From Congzhengia sp045635085 (GTDB taxonomy: Bacteria > Bacillota > Clostridia > UBA1381 > UBA9506), in assembly GCA_045635085.1 (NCBI GenBank), contig JAZRBM010000004.1:62001-126000 (forward strand): 64,000 bases of DNA, read 5' to 3'. The position numbers and the translations under genes are program-made. Below the pieces are notes generated by a model that was not told the DNA's origin, searched no databases, and saw nothing but the letters and a program-made list of their open reading frames with translations. The first letter of the stretch is position 1. Each line of letters opens with the position of its first letter. Positions 54,288 through 61,583 of the stretch are shown here, in pieces.

Positions 54288-54297
54288 TGGTGATTGT

Positions 54298-55476
54298 ATG
54301 AGATGTGTTGAAGTATTTGAAAGCCTATATAAAAGAACTCCTGACGGTGTGTCGTTTTGTCCTTATCGTATATGTCCTATTGGTGCACATTCTGACCACC
54401 AGTATGGAAAAGTGACAGGCGTTGCAATTGATAAGGGGATCCACATTGCCTATGGAGTAAAAAGAAATGGCGTTATAGAAATATCAAGCCTACAGTTTGA
54501 TAAAAGAGCACAGTTTGTAATAAATGCTATTCCAAAGGAAAAGGAAGACGATTGGGCAGATTACCTCCGCGGGGCTGCTTTTGTTCTTTCTCAGAAATAC
54601 AATCTTTCATTAGGAATGTGTTGTGTTATAGATGGCAGTCTGCCAATTGGAGGTCTCAGCAGCTCGGCAACTGTAATTATTGCATTTTTAAATGCTTTAT
54701 GCAAAGTAAACGGTATAACACTTTCAGAAAATGAACTGATATTAACAGCGCTTAAAGCAGAAAATGATTATGTTGGTGTGTCTTGCGGCAAACTTGATCA
54801 ATCCTGCGAGGTATATTCTAAAAAAGACCACCTGCTTTTTTTAGACACGCTTGATGACAGCTTTGAGCTAATTCCCACAAAGCCCGAAATGAAACCGTAT
54901 GAGGTTGCTATTTTCTTTTCAGGAATTGAAAGAACACTTGCAAACTCTAAATTTAATATGAGGGTAGATGAATGTCGCAGCGCGGCGTATGCCTTAAAAG
55001 CGTTTGCTAAAATGGAATATGGTAAATTTAATGAAACGTTTTTGCGCTCTGTTCCGCGCGAAGTGTATGACCAATATAAGGACAAGCTTCCTGAGAACTG
55101 GAGAAAACGCGCAGAGCACTGGTACACCGAATTTGATCGTGTTGTTAAGGGTGCTCAAAGCTGGAGAAATGGAGATATAGAGGAGTACGGCAGACTTAGC
55201 TTTGAGTCAGGCAGAAGCTCTATTGAAAATTGGCAGACAGGCTCGCCTGAACTCATTACTTTGTATGAAATTATGAGAACGACTGATGGTATTTATGGCG
55301 GACGGTTTTCAGGCGCAGGGTTTAAGGGATGTTGTATGGCACTCATTGACCCTGCTTACAAAGAAAGCATCACCCAAAAGGTGACGACGGAATATCTTAA
55401 AAAATTCCCTCTGCTTAAAGATAAATATTCCGTACATTTTTGCCATAGCGCTGATGGCGTAGCACATATAAGATAA
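54298..55476 (+). CDS. GHMP-family sugar 1-kinase (galactokinase/uronokinase-like)
   Basis: 392 residues from ATG 54298. The galactokinase-type N-terminal signature is CPIGAHSDHQYGKVTG, then GHMP motif 2 (LPIGGLSSSATVI near 118), and the C-terminal GAGFKGCCMALI. It phosphorylates a free sugar at C1. The changed signature (IGAHSDH, not IGEHTDY) suggests galacturonate, glucuronate or another sugar rather than galactose. Followed by its presumed partner nucleotidyltransferase after 12 bases. Confidence 0.85.
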   Translation: MRCVEVFESLYKRTPDGVSFCPYRICPIGAHSDHQYGKVTGVAIDKGIHIAYGVKRNGVIEISSLQFDKRAQFVINAIPKEKEDDWADYLRGAAFVLSQKYNLSLGMCCVIDGSLPIGGLSSSATVIIAFLNALCKVNGITLSENELILTALKAENDYVGVSCGKLDQSCEVYSKKDHLLFLDTLDDSFELIPTKPEMKPYEVAIFFSGIERTLANSKFNMRVDECRSAAYALKAFAKMEYGKFNETFLRSVPREVYDQYKDKLPENWRKRAEHWYTEFDRVVKGAQSWRNGDIEEYGRLSFESGRSSIENWQTGSPELITLYEIMRTTDGIYGGRFSGAGFKGCCMALIDPAYKESITQKVTTEYLKKFPLLKDKYSVHFCHSADGVAHIR

Positions 55477-55488
55477 GGGGGACAGACT

Positions 55489-56223
55489 ATGAAATGCTTG
55501 ATACTTGCAGCCGGTTATGCAACGAGATTATACCCGCTTACGGAAAATTTCCCGAAACCTTTACTTCCGATTGGAGGAAAAACAATTTTAGACTGGCTTT
55601 TAGATGATATTGAAACGTCAGGAGAAGTGGATGAATATATAGTAATTTCAAACCACAAGTACGCACATCACTTTGAAGACTGGGCAAAAACGAAACCGTA
55701 CAAAATCACTGTTGTAGATGACGGAACGACCAGTAATGAAACACGCTTAGGAGCTGTCAAAGATGTGCAGTTTGCCATTGATGAGCTTGGTCTTGATGGT
55801 GAAATGCTGGTGATTGCTGGAGACAATCTCCTTGACTTTAGCCTAAATGAATTTATCAAATATGCTAAAAGAAAGAAAACCTCATGCACAATGCGCTATT
55901 ACGAGCCAAGCATCGAAAAACTTAAAAAATGTGGCGTGGTTACAGTTGATAAAAATGACCTCATTATAAAAATGACAGAAAAATCTCCGACTCCTGCGAC
56001 AAATTGGTGTTGTTCGCCATTTTATTATTATACTAAGGAGGACATATGCCGTATAAAAGAGGGCATAGAATCAGGATGCGGTACCGACGCCCCCGGAGAA
56101 TACCTGATATGGCTTTGCTCTAAGGTAAAAATACACTCTATGGAAATGCCGGGAAAACGCTATGATATAGGAGATATTAAGAGCTACGAGCAGACAAAAA
56201 AAGAATATAGAGGAATTTTATAA
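55489..56223 (+). CDS. Sugar nucleotidyltransferase
   Basis: 244 residues. The NTP-binding loop AAGYATRLYPLTENFPKPLLPI is at the start, and the metal-site aspartate is in VIAGDNLLDF. It would turn a sugar 1-phosphate into a nucleotide sugar. It is the last gene of epimerase-kinase-nucleotidyltransferase and ends just before a terminator. GGGGGAC precedes the ATG. Confidence 0.9.
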   Translation: MKCLILAAGYATRLYPLTENFPKPLLPIGGKTILDWLLDDIETSGEVDEYIVISNHKYAHHFEDWAKTKPYKITVVDDGTTSNETRLGAVKDVQFAIDELGLDGEMLVIAGDNLLDFSLNEFIKYAKRKKTSCTMRYYEPSIEKLKKCGVVTVDKNDLIIKMTEKSPTPATNWCCSPFYYYTKEDICRIKEGIESGCGTDAPGEYLIWLCSKVKIHSMEMPGKRYDIGDIKSYEQTKKEYRGIL

Positions 56224-56258
56224 GAAAAAACAGCGGATGAAATCCGCTGTTTTTTCTT
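56222..56258. terminator. Terminator between nucleotidyltransferase and spoIVA copy
   Basis: A 17-pair stem (56222-56238 with 56242-56258), with A and T runs, serving both strands. It may be the original spoIVA terminator, since it directly follows the copied spoIVA 3' end. Confidence 0.85.
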
Positions 56259-56538
56259 ATAAAATTATACAAATCAGTCCGCCTGAGCCTTCGTTTATGA
56301 TTTTTTGAAGAGTTTCCTGAAGCTTTATCTGTGCCTCGTCAGGCATTCTGGAGAGCTTGTTGTTTAAGCATTCATTTATAAGCTCGTGCAAAGATTTTCC
56401 GAAAATGTTTGACTGCCAGATTTCTTTTGGATTTTCTTCAAATTCAGATAATAAATAATGCACCAGTTCTTCAGATTGCTTTTCTGTTCCCACAATCGGG
56501 CAAACCTCTGTCATAATGTCTGCCTTTATCATATGTAT
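56257..56538 (-). pseudogene. Duplicated 3' end of spoIVA
   Basis: Encodes only the last 93 or so residues of SpoIVA (from HMIKADI to GLICIIL), nearly identical to the intact gene at 57990. Differences are scattered, e.g. IMTEVC for IQTEVC and NECLNN for NEGLNN. The upstream 13 residues of the open frame come from other DNA. No start site or function is expected. Confidence 0.9.
56257..56538. repeat. Direct repeat, left copy (282 bases)
   Basis: Matches 57990-58271 in the same orientation. Similarity ends in TATGTAT on one side and at the spoIVA stop codon on the other. Together the copies bracket the leucine-rich-repeat gene. Confidence 0.9.
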
Positions 56539-56569
56539 GATAAGCAGAAAATCGAGATGTATGAAAAAA

Positions 56570-57889
56570 TTATTCAATAGGTACAGATTGGCATATCGGC
56601 TTCAAGGACGTTATACTATCCCAAATAAATACTTTTGCAGTATCAAAAAGTTTATCAGTTTCCCAAGATTTTTTATTTCCATCATATATTATTGTCTTAA
56701 AATCTGCTAAACGTTTATCATAATAGGTTGATATAATAATAGTATCACCTACTTCACAAACTACAGGAGTTATTTCAAAAATTGTAAGTCTAGTAGAAGG
56801 ATTAACATTAACAGATATATTTATTTTTCTGTAATTAAAAGTTTTTGTAGTGTTAGTGAGTGCATTATTTCCAGATGAGACATTAATAGTATTCCATTTT
56901 TCTTCTGTTCCTGTAAAATATACATTTTCTATATTGTTACAGCCATGAAATGCATCTACACAAATCTCTGTAAGCTTGTTATGCAGTATTACATTTTTAA
57001 TACTTGTACAGTTATAAAACACATAGGAATTTAACTTTTCTATATTATCAGAAACAACTAAATTCGTTACCAGTTCATTGTTCAAATATAGATTTTTAGC
57101 ATAATATAGTGGATTTGATAATGGTTTTGAATTGTAGTCTTCGAAAGTTATATTGCACCATGCATCTATATTAGTTATGTTAACTTTATTGAGATTACAG
57201 CATCCGTCAAATACATTGTAACCAATACTTGTTATACTATCTGGGATAGTAATACTGACAAGACTTGTGCAGTCCGTAAAAGTATACGAATTGATTCTTG
57301 TCACACTATCAGGAATGGTAACGTTTACAAGACTTATACAATCCATAAATGCGGAATCACCAATATTTGTTACACTGTCAGGGATGCTGATGCTCGAAAG
57401 TTTTTTACAATTTGAAAATGCTGATTTACCAATAGTTGTTACACCATATGGAATTACTAGATCAGTAATTAATTTGTCATTCAAATATAAATCTTTAGCA
57501 TATATTAACGGGTTCGAAAAGGTATTCTCAAAAAATATACTGCTCCATGCACCTATATCAGTTGTATTTATCTTTTTAAGACTAGAGCACAGAGTAAATG
57601 CGTCTTTTTCAACATATTTTATATTTTTGGAAAATGTAATGCTCGTAAGACGTGAACATTCTTCAAATGCACTGTCGCCAATACGTGTTACAGGACAATT
57701 GCCTAACATATCCGGGATAATAATTTCTCCGCTTGCAGATGTGTCGCAAGCGGTTATACAGGCCTCTCCGTTAGAAATAGTATATGTATATGTTCCTTCT
57801 GTTACAGCATGAGTTAAAGTTGGAAATGAAGTAAGCAATGTGCAAATTACACCTAAGTTTAAAACAAGACAGACAATTCTCTTTTTCAC
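56570..57889 (-). CDS. BspA-like leucine-rich-repeat surface or secreted protein
   Basis: 439 residues. A signal peptide is clear (KKR, hydrophobic segment, cleavage near THAVTEG). Then about twelve BspA-type LRR_5 repeats (SVTNIGDSAFMDCISL and similar) cover roughly residues 45-350, followed by a beta-rich domain of about 80 residues. No sortase motif is seen. Such proteins bind host or microbial surfaces. It sits between the two spoIVA repeats, is AT-rich and faces the same way as spoIVA, suggesting acquisition. Confidence 0.9.
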   Translation of the reverse strand: MKKRIVCLVLNLGVICTLLTSFPTLTHAVTEGTYTYTISNGEACITACDTSASGEIIIPDMLGNCPVTRIGDSAFEECSRLTSITFSKNIKYVEKDAFTLCSSLKKINTTDIGAWSSIFFENTFSNPLIYAKDLYLNDKLITDLVIPYGVTTIGKSAFSNCKKLSSISIPDSVTNIGDSAFMDCISLVNVTIPDSVTRINSYTFTDCTSLVSITIPDSITSIGYNVFDGCCNLNKVNITNIDAWCNITFEDYNSKPLSNPLYYAKNLYLNNELVTNLVVSDNIEKLNSYVFYNCTSIKNVILHNKLTEICVDAFHGCNNIENVYFTGTEEKWNTINVSSGNNALTNTTKTFNYRKINISVNVNPSTRLTIFEITPVVCEVGDTIIISTYYDKRLADFKTIIYDGNKKSWETDKLFDTAKVFIWDSITSLKPICQSVPIE

Positions 57890-57945
57890 GAAAATACCTC
57901 CAAGATGAACATAAATTCATTATATCACTAAAAAAAGTTTTTTGC

Positions 57946-57982
57946 AAGAAAAATATACCACACTTCAAAGTATGGTATATTT
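57946..57982 (-). terminator. Terminator after spoIVA
   Basis: AAATATACCA pairs with TGGTATATTT; on the minus strand it is followed by TTTTTC. One mismatch in the inner stem. Confidence 0.7.
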
Positions 57983-57989
57983 AAATCAA

Positions 57990-58271
57990 TTATAAAATTA
58001 TACAAATAAGTCCGCCTGAGCCTTCGTTTATGATTTTTTGAAGAGTTTCCTGAAGCTTTATCTGTGCCTCGTCAGGCATTCTGGAGAGCTTGTTGTTTAA
58101 GCCTTCATTTACAAGCTCGTGCAGTGATTTTCCAAAAATGTTTGACTGCCAGATTTCTTTCGGATTTTCTTCAAATTCAGATAATAAGTAATGAACAAGC
58201 TCTTCTGACTGCTTTTCTGTTCCCACAATTGGACAAACCTCTGTCTGAATGTCTGCTTTAATCATATGTAT
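57990..58271. repeat. Direct repeat, right copy (282 bases, inside spoIVA)
   Basis: The 3' part of intact spoIVA, repeated at 56257-56538. Confidence 0.9.
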
Positions 58272-59465
58272 AGACGGTGCCGATGCTTTTAATTTTACAC
58301 CGAATCTATTGCCCTGACGAACGATTTCGGGTTCTTCTAAACTCATCTGGTCAATTGTTGGTGTAACTATTCCGTAGCCTTTATTTTCAACCTCTAAAAG
58401 TGCAATCTGGACTTTATCGTATTCAGCCTTCATAGCAGAAAGCTCTGTCAAAAGCGTTAAGAGTTTGCCCTCGCTTGAAACATCAAAGCCTGAAATTTCA
58501 TGTAAAACCTTATAATACAGGTCTTTTGGAACGAAAATTTCAACAGATGCTTTTCCTGTTCCTAAATCAATATTTGAAATTTCGGCTCTTTCTACGAAAT
58601 TACATTCCTCCATAAGCTTTAGAGCATCATCTAATTGACTCAGTGTTGATATATTTTCTGTGGAAGAAAAACAACTGCCGAAAAGTACATTTTTGATTTC
58701 GTGGTCTTTTGGCAGGGCATTTACCCAATCCGGAAGTTGTATTTGTATTTCTGTTACCGGGAACGACATTAAAACCTGCTCTAAAATTTTATTGATACCG
58801 TAAGTATCAAGCTCGGCGCAATTCACGGCTACAACTGGAGCGTTGTACTTTTCTGATAAAAACTTTCGCAACTCCTCTGTTTCGGGCATTGTTGGATACT
58901 TGGTGTTAAGAATTATAACATAGGGCTTACCCTGTTTTGAAAGCTCTTCTGCAACACGCGCTTCTGCATTTGTGTAGCTCTCTCTTTTTATATCTGTAAT
59001 ACTTCCGTCACATGTCACTAAAATACCGATTGTAGAATGGTCGCAAATTACTTTTTTTGTGCCGATTTCAGCAGCTTTGCCAAATTCGATAGGCTCATCG
59101 CTCCAGGGTGTAGATACCATGCGTGGAGAATTGCCTTCGATGTGACCGAGTGCTTCATCGACTACATAGCCTACGCAATCAATAAGACGTACCCGCATTT
59201 TAGCATTATCTGACAGATTGACCTCTACAGCCTCGTTCGGGATAAATTTTGGTTCTGTGGTCATAATTGTTTTGCCGTCAGCACTTTGTGGCAGCTCATC
59301 CTGAGCGCGCATAATCTCATTTTGGTCACTCATATTAGGGATAACAAATAAATCCATAAACTTTTTTATAAAAGTTGATTTTCCCGTTCTTACAGGACCT
59401 ACAACGCCAAGATATACATCGCCACCTGTGCGTTCGGCAATATCTTTGTAGATATTAAATTCCAT
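57990..59465 (-). CDS. spoIVA: Stage IV sporulation protein A
   Basis: Spore-coat basement ATPase that assembles on the forespore surface. 491 residues, full length. Walker A is GPVRTGKST near residue 24; the N-terminal TRAFAC-type domain, the central domain and the C-terminal IKADIQTEVCPIVGTEKQSE region are all present. GGAGGAG precedes the ATG. Its presence marks the organism as an endospore former by gene content. Confidence 0.98.
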   Translation of the reverse strand: MEFNIYKDIAERTGGDVYLGVVGPVRTGKSTFIKKFMDLFVIPNMSDQNEIMRAQDELPQSADGKTIMTTEPKFIPNEAVEVNLSDNAKMRVRLIDCVGYVVDEALGHIEGNSPRMVSTPWSDEPIEFGKAAEIGTKKVICDHSTIGILVTCDGSITDIKRESYTNAEARVAEELSKQGKPYVIILNTKYPTMPETEELRKFLSEKYNAPVVAVNCAELDTYGINKILEQVLMSFPVTEIQIQLPDWVNALPKDHEIKNVLFGSCFSSTENISTLSQLDDALKLMEECNFVERAEISNIDLGTGKASVEIFVPKDLYYKVLHEISGFDVSSEGKLLTLLTELSAMKAEYDKVQIALLEVENKGYGIVTPTIDQMSLEEPEIVRQGNRFGVKLKASAPSIHMIKADIQTEVCPIVGTEKQSEELVHYLLSEFEENPKEIWQSNIFGKSLHELVNEGLNNKLSRMPDEAQIKLQETLQKIINEGSGGLICIIL

Positions 59466-59570
59466 TTAAACTCCTCCAGTATTTTTATTTAATGTTTGTT
59501 ATATGATATGTGATAAATCATTTAATATTACTGTTTGTCTTTATTTTTTTTAGCTTATATGCAAAAATAT

Positions 59571-59599
59571 TTGACAATATATAACAAAAAATGTATAAT
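59571..59599 (+). promoter_or_regulatory. Promoter of the antiporter gene
   Basis: Perfect TTGACA at 59571 and TATAAT at 59594 with 17 bases between, 41 bases before the ATG. Confidence 0.88.
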
Positions 59600-59639
59600 A
59601 TTTACCAGGCATATTAATAAACAAAAAGGAGTTTGTGAA

Positions 59640-61415
59640 ATGAAGAAAAAGACACTGGTAAACATTATTACAGTTTTAGTTACCTTAATCGTCTTTGCAG
59701 CTTGTGCATCGTTCATCAGCGCAGATACAATGGTTGATTGTGAAACCTGTGGCGGCGCGGGTGCATTGCCTAAGTACGCTTGTGTTTCTTGTGACAGTAC
59801 AGGCGAACTTGATGGTGAAGCATGCACACATTGTGCAGGTCAGGGCGGTTTGGCATCAATGGAATGTGCTGACTGTGAGGGCGTAGGTCAGATTGAAGCA
59901 ACAAGCCGCTACTACAAAACAATTATGGCGCTTATGCCTCCGATTATTGCTATTATTTTAGCACTTGTTACAAAAGAGGTTTACAGCTCACTGTTTATAG
60001 GTATTGTAACGGCAGGACTTCTTGTTTCAGAATTTAAGCCAGTAGCAACCTTAAACACAGTATTAAATGACGGATTTATTTCAAGTTTAGCTGATTCGTG
60101 GAACGTTGGTATTTTGATATTCTTGGTGCTTTTGGGTATTGTTGTGGCACTTGTCAATACCGCCGGCGGTTCAAGAGCGTTCGGCAACTGGGCAAAGAAG
60201 CATATAAAAACAAGAGTAGGTGCTCAGCTTGCTACATTTGTACTCGGCGTGTTAATTTTTGTTGACGACTATTTTAACTGCTTAACAGTTGGTTCGGTTA
60301 TGCGTCCTGTTACAGATTCGCATAAAATTTCACGTGCAAAGCTTTCCTACTTAATAGATGCAACAGCAGCGCCTATTTGTATGATTGCTCCAATTTCATC
60401 ATGGGCAGCCGCAGTTTCAGGTGTTGTAGAAGGACAGAACGGTTTAGAATTATTTATTAAAGCTATTCCTTACAACTTCTATTCATTACTTACAATAGTT
60501 ATGATTATTGCTATTTCGCTTATGAAATTTGATTACGGTCCGATGAGAGTCCACGAATTGAATGCGTTAAATGGAGATATTCACTCAGACCCTGCAATGC
60601 CACAAGAGGTCGAAGAAGAAGTTGTTGACGGCAAGAAAACGAGCGTTTGGGATTTGGTATTCCCTGTAATTGTTTTAATTGCATCATGTGTTGCAGGAAT
60701 GCTCTATAGCGGAGGATTTTTTACAGACGGGATTTCTTTCATAGATGCTTTTGCAGGATGCGATGCATCAGTTGCTCTTTCTTGGGGCGCTATAATTGCA
60801 CTTATAATTACCATGATTTATTTAATAGCAAGAAGAGTTATCAGCTTTAAAGAAGCCATGAATTGTGTTCCTCAGGGCTTTATCGCGATGGTACCGCCGA
60901 TACTCATTCTTACATTTGCATGGACATTATCAGGTTTAACAGGTATGCTTGGTGCAGATGTTTTCGTTGCAGGCCTGATGGAAGGTGCAGCAGCAGGGCT
61001 TACAAATCTGCTTCCCGCTATCATCTTCTTAGTAGCAGTAGGCTTGGCGTTCTCAACAGGTACATCATGGGGAACATTCGGAATACTTATTCCTATCGTG
61101 GTATCAGTATTTAGTGCAGATAGCACAATTTTAATAATCGGTATTTCAGCGTGCTTAGCAGGTGCTGTTTGCGGTGACCATTGTTCACCTATTTCAGATA
61201 CGACAATTATGTCATCAGCAGGCGCTAAATGTAACCATATTAACCACGTTTCAACACAGCTTCCGTATGCGCTTACCGTAGCAGCGGTTTCATTTGTTGC
61301 TTACGTTGTTGCAGGCTTTGTTCAGAACTGGTTAATCGTGTTACCGTTGGCTCTGTTGGCTATGTTTGCTGTATTGTTTGTAATAAAATTAAATATAGCT
61401 AAAAAAGCACAATAA
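59640..61415 (+). CDS. NhaC-type Na+/H+ antiporter with a DnaJ-like cysteine-rich insert
   Basis: 591 residues from ATG 59640 (AAGGAG eight bases up); the upstream in-frame ATG at 59535 precedes the promoter. Helix 1 (about 6-26) is followed by a soluble segment (30-85) with four CxxC motifs in DnaJ zinc-finger style (CETCGGAGA, CVSCDSTG, CTHCAGQGG, CADCEGVG). The NhaC-type transporter follows with about 11 helices (VDDYFNCLTVGSVMRPV and TGTSWGTFG). Likely sodium or organic-ion antiport. The insert is unusual. Confidence 0.88.
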   Translation: MKKKTLVNIITVLVTLIVFAACASFISADTMVDCETCGGAGALPKYACVSCDSTGELDGEACTHCAGQGGLASMECADCEGVGQIEATSRYYKTIMALMPPIIAIILALVTKEVYSSLFIGIVTAGLLVSEFKPVATLNTVLNDGFISSLADSWNVGILIFLVLLGIVVALVNTAGGSRAFGNWAKKHIKTRVGAQLATFVLGVLIFVDDYFNCLTVGSVMRPVTDSHKISRAKLSYLIDATAAPICMIAPISSWAAAVSGVVEGQNGLELFIKAIPYNFYSLLTIVMIIAISLMKFDYGPMRVHELNALNGDIHSDPAMPQEVEEEVVDGKKTSVWDLVFPVIVLIASCVAGMLYSGGFFTDGISFIDAFAGCDASVALSWGAIIALIITMIYLIARRVISFKEAMNCVPQGFIAMVPPILILTFAWTLSGLTGMLGADVFVAGLMEGAAAGLTNLLPAIIFLVAVGLAFSTGTSWGTFGILIPIVVSVFSADSTILIIGISACLAGAVCGDHCSPISDTTIMSSAGAKCNHINHVSTQLPYALTVAAVSFVAYVVAGFVQNWLIVLPLALLAMFAVLFVIKLNIAKKAQ

Positions 61416-61427
61416 TTATTAAAAACA

Positions 61428-61467
61428 AAAAAACACCTCCTTTTTTAAAAAAAGAGGTGTTTTTTTA
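61428..61467 (+). terminator. Terminator after the antiporter gene
   Basis: AAAAAAACACCTC pairs with GAGGTGTTTTTTT around a loop of T and A. Confidence 0.88.
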
Positions 61468-61487
61468 CATTAAAATGGTAAAATTAC

Positions 61488-61515
61488 TTGCATTTTTAAA
61501 AAAGTGTGATATAAT
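61488..61515 (+). promoter_or_regulatory. Promoter of ppdK
   Basis: TTGCAT at 61488 and TATAAT at 61510, 16-base spacer, about 69 bases before the ATG. Confidence 0.75.
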
Positions 61516-61583
61516 GTAGGTTGGCTAATAGCCTATAAAATGTTAATAATCGGTTATCCGATAAAAAATAGGAGGTATTTTTG

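Noticed and set aside
57267..57812. A 181-residue plus-strand frame opposite the LRR gene
   Set aside because: It is the complement of regular repeats in the LRR gene and has no convincing start signals.
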